Below are positions 41,277-49,150 of a stretch of 64,000 nt of DNA, piece after piece; the first letter of the stretch is position 1; each line of letters begins with the position of its first letter. The position numbers were made by a program, and so were the translations under genes. The stretch lies in the NCBI GenBank assembly GCA_965245735.1, contig CBDFAX010000007.1:15626-79625 (forward strand), in the 5' to 3' direction. Under the pieces are notes generated by a model, which was given only the letters and a program-made list of their open reading frames with translations, was not told the origin of the DNA and made no database searches. Source of the stretch: Abiotrophia sp965245735 (lineage in GTDB: Bacteria > Bacillota > Bacilli > Lactobacillales > Aerococcaceae).

Positions 41277-41304
41277 AAAAGCCTGACTCTCAGTCAGGCT
41301 TTTT
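41277..41304 (+). terminator. Terminator after the four-paralogue cluster
   Basis: AAAAGCCTGACT and AGTCAGGCTTTTT arms with loop CTC. Confidence 0.9.
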
Positions 41305-41479
41305 GCATGGTTTAATTCTTAGGGTCAAGGCAGGCTCAAGTTTGGGTCTGCTTTTATAATTTTTGTTAATATTCTCATCTTTTTTAGTAGAGGATAGGCA
41401 ATTTGATGCCAGAGGGTGTATAATGAAAGCGAAGACAGGTTGTTAATCATGCGACCGAATGAGGAGGGACTCCACTACC

Positions 41480-42979
41480 ATGACCAACAGCAAGCAACGC
41501 CCCAACGTGGTGCTGATTGTCGTCGACCAAATGCGGGCCGACGCCTTAGGCATTAACCAGGGGCCTGATTTTCTCTCAACTCCAACCCTAGATATGATGG
41601 CTAGTCAGGGCTATAATTTCGTCAATGCCTATTCGCCGGTGCCGTCCTGTGTGCCGGCCCGCGCAGCCCTCTTAACGGGCTTGGACCAGGCCAATTCGGG
41701 GCGGGTGGGTTACGAAGACCAAATGCCTTGGAACTTCACCCAGACCCTGCCCCAGACCTTCCGGGATGCCGGCTACCAAACCCAATGTATCGGCAAGATG
41801 CATGTCTATCCAGCCCGCAAGCGTCTGGGTTTTGACCATGTGACCCTGCACGACGGCTATCTCCATGTCGATCGTCACTATGATGGGGCTTATGGGGCTT
41901 CCTTTGAGCAGTCAAGTGACTATCTTAAGTTCCTCAAGGCCCATTTAGGGCCTCAAGCCGATCTCATGGACGACGGCCTCAATTGTAATTCCTGGATGGC
42001 CCGGCCTTGGCCTTATGCAGAGGCTCTCCATCCAACCAACTGGCTGGTGACCGAAGCCATTGAATTCCTCAAGACCAAGGACCCAACCGTGCCTTTCTTC
42101 CTCAAGTTGTCCTTTGAGAAGCCACATTCGCCTTTTAATCCGCCGCAATATTATTTTGATATGTACTATCAACTCTTGGGTCAGGAATGGGATTGCCATT
42201 TAGGCGACTGGGAGCAGCTAGTGGATGCCGTGCCTAGCATTGATAGTAAAAAAGGGCGCCTCAAGCCCGACGATCAACGACGCTTGCTGGCAGGCTACTA
42301 TGGCTTGGTGACCCATCTGGACCATCAAATTAGTCGCTTCCTGACGGCCTTGGAAGAGTTCGGCCATGCTCAGGATACCCTCTTCTGGTTTGTCTCCGAC
42401 CATGGCGACCAACTAGGGGAGCATGACCTCTTCCGCAAAGGCTATCCTTATCAGGGTAGCATCCAAATTCCTTCCTTTATCTATGACCCTGGCCATCTGA
42501 TTGCGGCCCACCATCATACTATTCCGCAGCTGGTTAAGATTCAAGACATCTTCCCATCCTTGGTAGACCTAGTCTTGGGCCAACAAGTGGCCACGGACGG
42601 GCGCAGCGTGCGCCAGCTCTTGCTAGGTCAAATTGACGGCTGGCGGACCGATATCCATGGGGAACATGTTCTAGGCCAAGATTCCAGTCAATTTGTCCTC
42701 AATGAGCGTTATAAGTTAATCTGGTATCCGGTCCAGGACCGTTATCAACTCTTCGACTATGTGGCCGATCCGCATGAACAGGTTAATCTCTATGGGCAAG
42801 AAGCCTATGCGCCCGTAGTCTTGGAATTGACCCAGAAGCTGATTGCCTATTTAGCCAATCGTGAAGAAGGCTTTGTTGAGGATGGGCGTCTAGTGGCGCG
42901 GCCCTTGTCAGCCCTAGTAACCACCTTGGCAGCCGCCCGACGTGGGGATGTCATGGGCTATCCCCGTCAGGAGGGCTAG
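41480..42979 (+). CDS. Sulfatase (formylglycine-dependent, Cys type)
   Basis: About 499 residues from the ATG at 41480 (GAGGAGGGAC upstream). The metal site begins NVVLIVVDQMRADALG. The modification motif is PVPSCVPARAALLTGLDQ, in which Cys57 of C-x-P-x-R would be converted to formylglycine. IGKMHVYPARKRLGFDH and FVSDHGDQLGEHDLFRKG supply further metal and sulfate contacts. No signal peptide, so it is cytosolic and acts on an imported sulfated molecule, perhaps a sugar sulfate. The maturation enzyme is encoded two bases downstream, so the two are coupled. TATAAT lies at 41419-41424. Confidence 0.9.
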   Translation: MTNSKQRPNVVLIVVDQMRADALGINQGPDFLSTPTLDMMASQGYNFVNAYSPVPSCVPARAALLTGLDQANSGRVGYEDQMPWNFTQTLPQTFRDAGYQTQCIGKMHVYPARKRLGFDHVTLHDGYLHVDRHYDGAYGASFEQSSDYLKFLKAHLGPQADLMDDGLNCNSWMARPWPYAEALHPTNWLVTEAIEFLKTKDPTVPFFLKLSFEKPHSPFNPPQYYFDMYYQLLGQEWDCHLGDWEQLVDAVPSIDSKKGRLKPDDQRRLLAGYYGLVTHLDHQISRFLTALEEFGHAQDTLFWFVSDHGDQLGEHDLFRKGYPYQGSIQIPSFIYDPGHLIAAHHHTIPQLVKIQDIFPSLVDLVLGQQVATDGRSVRQLLLGQIDGWRTDIHGEHVLGQDSSQFVLNERYKLIWYPVQDRYQLFDYVADPHEQVNLYGQEAYAPVVLELTQKLIAYLANREEGFVEDGRLVARPLSALVTTLAAARRGDVMGYPRQEG

Positions 42980-42981
42980 TC

Positions 42982-43830
42982 ATGGAGTGGGTTGAGTTAC
43001 AAGCAGGACGCTTCCAAATGGGGGCGCCCCTAGGTCAGGGTTTTGTAGAGGACTATGAAGCACCTGCTATCCCCATGCAAGTGGCGGCCTTTAGCATCGC
43101 CACGACCCCTGTTACTAACCAAGAATTTGCTGAATTTGTGGCGGCCACTGGCTACCAGACCATTGCCAGTCGGACGGGAGGCTCCTTGGTTTTTGAGGCC
43201 CTCCTGTCAGAAGACCTAGAAGCCAAGGCCCCGCGGGTGCCTGGCACACCTTGGTGGCGGGTAGTGGCGGGCGCCGACTGGCTCCATCCTTTTGGTCCTG
43301 ATGGGGCTTTGGCCACAGACGTCTTGGCCGACCACCCGGTGGTCCATGTCTCCTTGGCCGATGCTCTGGCCTACTGTCAGTGGGCGGGGGTGAGCTTGCC
43401 CACTGAAGCCCAGTGGGAGTATGCGGCTCGGGCCGGCCGGACAGCCACCTTTCCTTGGGGCCAGGACTTAGAAGCCGATGGAATCTATCACGCCAATACC
43501 TGGCAGGGGGACTTTCCTGGTTTTAATAGCCAGGCGGACGGCTACTTGGGCACGGCGCCGGTCAAGACCTACGCCCCTAATGACTGGGGGCTCTATCAGG
43601 TCATCGGCAATGTCTGGGAATGGTGCGCCAATCCCCGCTATCAAGTCTTGCAGGACTTTAAGCAGGCCCAGCCTCTTCCAAGCCTAGCTGACTTGAAAGG
43701 GGAGTACGCCATTCGTGGCGGTTCCTTCCTCTGTCATGCCTCTTATTGCCAGCGCTATCGCCTAGGGGCCCGCAATGGAGCGGATGCCTTGGTGACTGCT
43801 AGCCATATTGGTTTCCGTTGTATCAAATAA
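42982..43830 (+). CDS. Formylglycine-generating sulfatase-modifying enzyme
   Basis: 282 residues with the FGE/SUMF1 fold: WVELQAGRFQMGAPLGQG, TTPVTNQEFAEFVAATGYQT, GVSLPTEAQWEYAARAGRTA, VKTYAPNDWGLYQVIGNVWE and a C-terminal GFRCIK. The pair Cys251 and Cys256 in GSFLCHASYCQRYRLGARNG corresponds to the catalytic, copper-binding Cys pair of aerobic FGE. It oxidises the Cys of the CxPxR motif in the sulfatase encoded immediately upstream. The neighbour and the Cys pair agree, so the call is strong. Confidence 0.92.
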   Translation: MEWVELQAGRFQMGAPLGQGFVEDYEAPAIPMQVAAFSIATTPVTNQEFAEFVAATGYQTIASRTGGSLVFEALLSEDLEAKAPRVPGTPWWRVVAGADWLHPFGPDGALATDVLADHPVVHVSLADALAYCQWAGVSLPTEAQWEYAARAGRTATFPWGQDLEADGIYHANTWQGDFPGFNSQADGYLGTAPVKTYAPNDWGLYQVIGNVWEWCANPRYQVLQDFKQAQPLPSLADLKGEYAIRGGSFLCHASYCQRYRLGARNGADALVTASHIGFRCIK

Positions 43831-43832
43831 GC

Positions 43833-43875
43833 TGTCACAAGACCTCAAAGTCTAAGGGGTCTTGTGGCATTTTTT
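43833..43875 (+). terminator. Terminator after the sulfatase/FGE pair
   Basis: TGTCACAAGACC and GGTCTTGTGGCA arms with a 13-base loop and a T-tract. Confidence 0.82.
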
Positions 43876-43947
43876 GTCTTCTAAGATAAGACAGAGCAAG
43901 AATTGTTATAATACAAGAAATGTCGTGACAAAAAGCTAGACATCGCC

Positions 43948-43976
43948 TTGTAATGCGCTTACATAAGGGGTATAAT
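43948..43976 (+). promoter_or_regulatory. Promoter of the MurNAc operon with cre-like overlap
   Basis: TTGTAA (43948-43953), 17 bases, TATAAT (43971-43976). TGTAATGCGCTTACA (43949-43963) is a near-palindrome resembling a cre element with one extra base, placed on the -35 box, consistent with CcpA repression. Confidence 0.65.
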
Positions 43977-44001
43977 AAGCTTGTAGGAAGGAGGAACTAC
44001 T

Positions 44002-44943
44002 ATGGAACTAGGCAAGTTAGCAACAGAACAAGCCAACCCCCTGTCGCAGGCCATTGAGACCCTGTCAGTGGCCGAAATCACCCAGCGCATGAATCAAGAA
44101 GATCAAGGAGTCCCCTTAGCCGTCAGGCAATCCTTGCCAGAGATTAATGCCTTTATAGAAGCCCTGGTACCAGTTATGGCTCAAGGCGGTCGCCTCTTTT
44201 ATATAGGGGCAGGAACTTCAGGCCGACTAGGTCTCTTGGATGCCTCGGAATGTCCCCCAACCTTTGGCGTCGCTCCTGATCGAGTCCAAGCCCTGATGGC
44301 TGGTGGCTTAGAGGCCATGACCCAGGCCATTGAAGGGGCTGAAGACGACCAAGCAGCAGCGGTCCAGGACTTAGCCGCCCTCCAACTATCAGCCAAAGAT
44401 GCCTTAGTCGGTATTGCCGCCTCCGGTCGCACTCCCTATGTTCTAGCCGGTTTGCGTTATGCCCAAGAGCAGGGAGCCTTGACAGCCAGTCTAGCCTGTG
44501 TGGAAGACGCTGAAATTAGTCAGTGGGCTGATTATCCAATGGAGATTCCAGTTGGACCAGAAATTATTGCTGGTTCTAGCCGACTCAAGGCGGGGACAGC
44601 GCAAAAGTTGGTGCTCAATATGATTTCCACCACTGCCATGATTCAATTAGGTAAGGTCTATCAAGGTTACATGGTTGATGTTCAAGCCACCAACCAGAAA
44701 TTGATTGACCGTGCCCATCGTATTATTGCCGCCACCGCGGACCTATCCTTGGAGCAGGCAGCGACTTATTATCAAGCAGCCCAGGGCCAGGTCAAATGCG
44801 CCATCCTCATGGCCTTAACGGGTTGTGATTTGGCGGGTGCCCAAGCCTTCTTGGCTGATAATCAAGACCACATTGCCCAGGCTATCCAAGCCAGCCAGCA
44901 ATCAGTCAATAAGCAAGATCAAATTAAGGAGGTATTACCATGA
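44002..44943 (+). CDS. murQ: N-acetylmuramic acid 6-phosphate etherase
   Basis: 313 residues with the MurQ/SIS signature: LATEQANPLSQAIETLSVAE, GGRLFYIGAGTSGRLGLLDA, SECPPTFGV, IEGAEDD and LVGIAASGRTPYVLAGL. The C-terminal MVDVQATNQKLIDRAHRII is conserved in the family. It removes lactate from MurNAc 6-phosphate, giving GlcNAc 6-phosphate. GGAGGA precedes the ATG. It is the first gene of a three-gene operon whose genes overlap by 4 bases. Confidence 0.95.
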   Translation: MELGKLATEQANPLSQAIETLSVAEITQRMNQEDQGVPLAVRQSLPEINAFIEALVPVMAQGGRLFYIGAGTSGRLGLLDASECPPTFGVAPDRVQALMAGGLEAMTQAIEGAEDDQAAAVQDLAALQLSAKDALVGIAASGRTPYVLAGLRYAQEQGALTASLACVEDAEISQWADYPMEIPVGPEIIAGSSRLKAGTAQKLVLNMISTTAMIQLGKVYQGYMVDVQATNQKLIDRAHRIIAATADLSLEQAATYYQAAQGQVKCAILMALTGCDLAGAQAFLADNQDHIAQAIQASQQSVNKQDQIKEVLP

Positions 44944-46361
44944 ATGAATTAGCAAGTCGAATTCTATCCCTAGTGGGAGGCAAGGATAATGTCCTTGCCA
45001 ATGCAACCTGTATGACACGTCTACGTCTGACCCTACGCGATCTGTCCTTAGTGGACCAAGAAGCCCTCAGGCAAGTGGAAGGGGTCATGGGCCTAGTCGT
45101 CCAAGACCAAGTGCAGGTTATCTTAGGGCCGGGCAAGGTCAACCAAGTCGGGTCAGCCTTTGCCCAATTAACAGGCCTCAGTCTGGGCTATGAAGAGCTA
45201 GCAGCCGACCAAGTGGCTAAGGCCAACAAAGACCAGCAAAAGGCTAAGTATGACAAGCCCCTGCAACGTTTCTTGCAACGGATTGCCAACATCTTCATTC
45301 CTTTGCTTCCGGGGATTATTGCAGCCGGTATGATCAATGGGATTGCCAATGTCATCAATGTCTCCAACCAGAATGCCTGGGCCGGCGAATGGTGGTTCCA
45401 AGCTATTCGGACCATGGGTTGGGCCCTCTTCGCCTTCTTGCCAATTTATGTGGGTATGAACGCGGCCAAGGAATTCAAGGGCAGTGCTGTTCTGGGTGGC
45501 ATGGCCGGGGCCTTGTCCGTGGCAGTTCCAAGCATGCCCCTCTTGGCTAAGGTGGCAGATGCGCCAATCCTTCTGCCAATAACTAATAAGGCCTTCTCAC
45601 CAGGGGCTGGTGGGCTCCTAGCAGCCCTCTTTATGGGGATTTTCTTCGCCTACCTAGAGCGGGCCATTCGTCGTATCATGCCCGATCTTTTGGACACCTT
45701 CTTCACACCACTCCTAACCGTAGTAGTCGGGGTGCTGGTATCGGTCATTGTCATTCAACCGCTGGCAGCCCTAGTGACGGACGGGATTTATGCTAGCTTA
45801 GATTACTTCTATACTCAACTGGGAGCCCTAGGTGGCTTTATCCTCTCCGTTGGCTTCTTGCCACTGGTTTCTGTGGGGCTCCACCAAGCCTTAACGCCAA
45901 TTCATACCATGCTGAATAATCCGGAAGGCCCAACGGCCGGGGTCAACTATCTCTTGCCAATTCTTATGATGGCAGGGGGTGGTCAGGTCGGCGCGGGTCT
46001 GGCCCTCTACCTCAAATCACGCAACAAACGTCTGAGACAATTGACTCGTGACTCCTTGCCAGTCGGCATTCTAGGGATTGGTGAACCCATGATGTATGCC
46101 GTGACTTTACCTCTAGGTAAACCATTTATTACGGCCTGCTTGGGTTCAGGTCTGGGCGGTGTCCTAGCAGTCCTCTTCCATCTAGGGGCTGTCTCCCAAG
46201 GGGTATCTGGGCTCTTTGGCTTGCTGATTATGGTGCCGGGCACACAAATCTCCTATGTCATCGCCATGCTAGGGGCTTATCTAGGTGGCTTTGTCTTGAC
46301 CTGGTTCTTCGGGGTGGATGAAGCTCGGATTGCTCAAGTCTATGGTGGCGATAAGCAATGA
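44940..46361 (+). CDS. murP: PTS MurNAc-type EIIBC permease
   Basis: 473 residues. The N-terminal EIIB domain has ANATCMTRLRLTLRDLSLVD with the phosphorylated Cys. The EIIC domain has about ten membrane segments, including IANIFIPLLPGIIAAGMING and GILGIGEPMMYAVTLPLGKP. There is no EIIA domain, so it borrows the glucose-type EIIA, as MurP does. Position between murQ and mupG gives the substrate: MurNAc or a MurNAc disaccharide. The ATG overlaps the murQ stop. Confidence 0.9.
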   Translation: MNELASRILSLVGGKDNVLANATCMTRLRLTLRDLSLVDQEALRQVEGVMGLVVQDQVQVILGPGKVNQVGSAFAQLTGLSLGYEELAADQVAKANKDQQKAKYDKPLQRFLQRIANIFIPLLPGIIAAGMINGIANVINVSNQNAWAGEWWFQAIRTMGWALFAFLPIYVGMNAAKEFKGSAVLGGMAGALSVAVPSMPLLAKVADAPILLPITNKAFSPGAGGLLAALFMGIFFAYLERAIRRIMPDLLDTFFTPLLTVVVGVLVSVIVIQPLAALVTDGIYASLDYFYTQLGALGGFILSVGFLPLVSVGLHQALTPIHTMLNNPEGPTAGVNYLLPILMMAGGGQVGAGLALYLKSRNKRLRQLTRDSLPVGILGIGEPMMYAVTLPLGKPFITACLGSGLGGVLAVLFHLGAVSQGVSGLFGLLIMVPGTQISYVIAMLGAYLGGFVLTWFFGVDEARIAQVYGGDKQ

Positions 46362-47386
46362 AAGGACAAGTAGTCGGCTTTTCCTTCTATAGTAATCAGT
46401 CCCTAGACGATAATCTGGCTCGGATTGATCGTTTTAGTCAGCAAGGACTTGGCCATGCCTTTACCAGTCTTAACCTGGCCCCACAGTATAAGCCGGTTGA
46501 GCTTGACTTGCTCATGGCGGCCTGCCATGAAAAAGGGGTCCAGGTCATGGCGGATATTAATGAGGCCAGCCTGAATCGTTATGGCTTGGACCGCCTACAA
46601 GCCTGGGGCTTTGGCTCCTTGCGAGTAGATGCTGGACTGACGCCCCAGCAGATGGCCGTCCTCAGCCAGTCCAGTCACCTGGTCCTAAATGCTTCGACCC
46701 TTACGGGGACCTTGCTAGAAGCCTTAGCTCAAGCAGGGGTAGATTTGGGCCGGGTCTGGGCCGCCCATAACTATTATCCTAAGGTCTATAGTGGCCTCAG
46801 CCAAGCCTATGTTCTGGCCCAAAATCAAAGACTGCATGCCTTAGGCATTCCCTGTCTAGCCTTTGTCAGTGGCCAGGTGGCTAGGGGCCCTTACTTTGAT
46901 GGCCTCTGCACCGTCGAGCAGACCCGCCATTGGCCAAGTCAGCAGGCGGCCCTCTATCTCTTGTCACAATGCCAAGTGGACCGGGTCTACATAGGGGATT
47001 GTGATGTCAGCCAAGATCAACTGAGTCGTCTGGCCAGTCTTAATGAGGGTCTAGTAGAGTTACGGGCCCATGCGCCGCAAGCCTTGCTAAATCAGGTCTG
47101 GTCTAACCGGCCGGATGCCAGTGATTGGGTCATTCGGGCCTCAGAAACCCGCCAAGACTTACGTGGGCAAGAGGTGGTAGGCCAGCCTGGCCCTCGCCAG
47201 CGAGGGGATCTAGTTCTGGGCCGGGCCAACTACGGCAGCTATGCCAATGAGCTGGAAATTTGCCTGACAGACTTGCCAGCGGATGACCGCCAGGCCATTG
47301 TCGGACAGGTGGCCAGCTCAGATCTAGGCCTTCTGGACTATATTCGGGGCGACTGGTCTCGTTTTCGTTTGTCACTGAGCGAATAA
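46358..47386 (+). CDS. mupG: DUF871/MupG-like 6-phospho-N-acetylmuramidase
   Basis: 342 residues: VGFSFYSNQSLDDNLARIDR, GHAFTSLNLAP, VMADINEASLNRYGLDRLQA, LRVDAGLTPQQM, LVLNASTLTGTLLEALAQAG and AAHNYYPKVYSGLSQAYVLA are DUF871 barrel motifs. Members described in Staphylococcus aureus (MupG) split the imported MurNAc-6P-GlcNAc disaccharide inside the cell. The C-terminal cyclophilin-like domain has RQRGDLVLGRANYGSYANEL. Overlap with murP (ATGA) supports a wall-sugar salvage operon. Confidence 0.9.
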   Translation: MKGQVVGFSFYSNQSLDDNLARIDRFSQQGLGHAFTSLNLAPQYKPVELDLLMAACHEKGVQVMADINEASLNRYGLDRLQAWGFGSLRVDAGLTPQQMAVLSQSSHLVLNASTLTGTLLEALAQAGVDLGRVWAAHNYYPKVYSGLSQAYVLAQNQRLHALGIPCLAFVSGQVARGPYFDGLCTVEQTRHWPSQQAALYLLSQCQVDRVYIGDCDVSQDQLSRLASLNEGLVELRAHAPQALLNQVWSNRPDASDWVIRASETRQDLRGQEVVGQPGPRQRGDLVLGRANYGSYANELEICLTDLPADDRQAIVGQVASSDLGLLDYIRGDWSRFRLSLSE

Positions 47387-47389
47387 AAC

Positions 47390-47436
47390 AACCCCCATTG
47401 TGGCTAGAATAGGGCCCTAATGGGGGTTGAATATTT
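47390..47436 (+). terminator. Terminator after the MurNAc operon
   Basis: AACCCCCATT and AATGGGGGTT arms with a 19-base loop; the following T-run is weak (GAATATTT). Confidence 0.65.
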
Positions 47437-47529
47437 AGCTAAAAAAGCCAAGTTGAAAAGGTTTGCTCTATGAGAAAGACTCTCATCGTTCCCTTCGTCA
47501 CATAAAAACCACCTATAGAAGTTCGTGCT

Positions 47530-47593
47530 ATCACGTAAATGAAAGCGTGATAAGGCAGGAGTACGACAATTATTACTGAACTATAATAATTGT
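47530..47593. promoter_or_regulatory. Two inverted repeats upstream of rex
   Basis: TATCACG and CGTGATA arms (10-base gap) at about 47530-47553, then ACAATTATTA and TAATAATTGT arms (8-base gap) at 47566-47593, the second overlapping a TATAAT box at 47582-47587. Neither looks like the TTGTGAAATATTTCACAA-type Rex operator. They are candidate operators or RNA stems in the rex control region. Confidence 0.45.
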
Positions 47594-47697
47594 ATTAAGT
47601 TCACCCCTAAATAATGGAGTCTGACCTAGTAAGGTGGTATACTAAAGATATCGACCGGAGAATAAGCAAAATATTTTTATGTGAAAGAAGTGATCAA

Positions 47698-48360
47698 ATG
47701 CGTAGAGAAATACCAAAAGCAACTGTGAACCGGCTTCCAATTTACCATCGTTACTTACGATTCTTACAGAATGCCGGCAAAAAACGGATTTCGTCTACTG
47801 AACTCAGTGATGCGGTGAAAGTGGATAGTGCGACCATTCGTCGTGACTTCTCATACTTTGGCGCCTTGGGTAAACGGGGCTATGGCTATGATGTTGATTA
47901 CTTATTAGACTTCTTCACCAAGACCCTGAACCAAGACCGTCTGACTTCTGTAGCTCTTATCGGGGTAGGGAATCTAGGGAATGCGCTCCTCCATTATAAC
48001 TTCCGCAAGAACAATAATGTGCGGATTGGGGCGGCCTTCGAAGTAGACCCTAAATTGATTGGGACCATTCAATCGGGTGTGCCAGTCTATTCCATTGATG
48101 AGTTGGAAGAGCAATTAGAAGCCCAAGGCATTGAAATTGCCCTCTTAACTGTGCCACAAGAAGAGGCACCAATAGCGGTAGAACGTTTGGTAGCAGCAGG
48201 CATCAAAGGGATTCTCAACTTCACGCCATTGCGTTTCGATGTGCCAAGTCATGTTCGTATGCAACACGTGGACTTAACCAACGAGCTGCAAACTTTGATT
48301 TATTTCATCGACAGCAACATGCATCAGCATGATGACTTTGTTGATTTCCGCAGACATTAA
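47698..48360 (+). CDS. rex: Redox-sensing transcriptional repressor Rex
   Basis: 220 residues from the ATG at 47698 (GAAAGAAG upstream); the frame opens earlier but lacks family sequence. The winged helix reads KATVNRLPIYHRYLRFLQNA, then ISSTELSDAVKVDSATIRRD FSYFG. The Rossmann motif is VALIGVGNLGNALLHY, and NFTPLRFDVPSHVRMQHVDL with a C-terminal swapped helix completes the fold. Rex senses the NADH/NAD ratio and represses fermentation and respiration genes when NADH is low. Confidence 0.95.
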   Translation: MRREIPKATVNRLPIYHRYLRFLQNAGKKRISSTELSDAVKVDSATIRRDFSYFGALGKRGYGYDVDYLLDFFTKTLNQDRLTSVALIGVGNLGNALLHYNFRKNNNVRIGAAFEVDPKLIGTIQSGVPVYSIDELEEQLEAQGIEIALLTVPQEEAPIAVERLVAAGIKGILNFTPLRFDVPSHVRMQHVDLTNELQTLIYFIDSNMHQHDDFVDFRRH

Positions 48361-48363
48361 AAT

Positions 48364-48404
48364 AAAGGCGACTAGGACTGGTTCCTGGTCGCCTTTGTCT
48401 TTTC
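48364..48404. terminator. Terminator between rex and the Nudix gene
   Basis: AAAGGCGACTAGGA and TTCCTGGTCGCCTTT arms (one mismatch) around CTGG, then TGTCTTTTC. Confidence 0.85.
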
Positions 48405-48409
48405 TAAGT

Positions 48410-48820
48410 CTATAAGGAGGCCCCTTCTTGGGCCAGTAGCTGAGCCGCCGGAATATCGACGGGGGCCCATTCTAAGCTCATGAGGTCTTGGGGCTGGACC
48501 CAACGGCTAGCCTGGTGCTCGAGCAGGGTCAGACTGCCAGATCGAATCTTAGCCTTGTAGACTGCCAGTTGGATAGTGGCAAATTCATAGGCGTATTCCG
48601 CCGTCGTTACCCAGTCGCCGACTTCAATTTCCAGGGTCAGTTCTTCCTTAATTTCCCGCGCCAGAGCTTGCGCTTCTGTCTCGCCAGCTTCTAGCTTACC
48701 GCCGGGAAATTCCCAGAGTCCGGCTAGGCTCATTTCTTGGCCGCGCTGTAGGCAGAGGACTTGGCCATCTTGGATAATGGCAGCCCCTACTACGCGAATG
48801 ATTTTGCCTGTCTTTGTCAT
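48410..48820 (-). CDS. MutT-like Nudix pyrophosphohydrolase
   Basis: 136 residues from the ATG at 48820 (GAGGAGGG upstream). The Nudix box is GGKLEAGETEAQALAREIKE followed by ELTLEI. The opening IIRVVGAAIIQDGQVLCLQR is like MutT/8-oxo-dGTP diphosphatases and the CTP pyrophosphohydrolase subgroup. It would remove damaged or excess nucleotides. Monocistronic, converging on rex. Confidence 0.88.
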   Translation of the reverse strand: MTKTGKIIRVVGAAIIQDGQVLCLQRGQEMSLAGLWEFPGGKLEAGETEAQALAREIKEELTLEIEVGDWVTTAEYAYEFATIQLAVYKAKIRSGSLTLLEHQASRWVQPQDLMSLEWAPVDIPAAQLLAQEGASL

Positions 48821-48976
48821 GTCAATCCCTCCTCGTATCTTCACTCCTATCCTAGCGCGTCCGGCCTCTATCGTCAAGATCGCCGCTTATGTCAAAGCCG
48901 AAATGGCAAGTGTTTTTTTCTTGCTTTTTTTGCTGCTTATCTCTATAATAGTAAGAGTAATATAACCATTGACTTC

Positions 48977-49101
48977 ATAAGGGAGTAACTAGAGCCTAGC
49001 TCGTTGGTATCAACAAATATGTAGCTTCTGCTGCTGGTACTGACTGAAATAGTGAGACTTATGCTGATTCACTCGTTGGGTGGCGGCATAAGTCTTTTTT
49101 T
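48977..49101 (+). ncRNA. yybP-ykoY-type (Mn2+) riboswitch with terminator
   Basis: The leader of the P-type ATPase gene begins with AAGGGAGTAACTAG, close to the conserved GGGGAGUA element. It continues with GGTACTGACTGAAATAGTGA and then GACTTATGC, as in yybP-ykoY leaders of streptococci and lactococci as I recall them. It ends in a perfect intrinsic terminator: AGACTTATGC / GCATAAGTCT plus TTTTTTT at 49055-49101. A TATAAT box lies just upstream, near 48942-48947. Metal binding would prevent termination and switch on export. A covariance-model search would settle the class. Confidence 0.72.
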
Positions 49102-49150
49102 ACAAGCTGGGGCGGCCAGCATGAAGGCATGGATCAAATAGGAGGTTACT

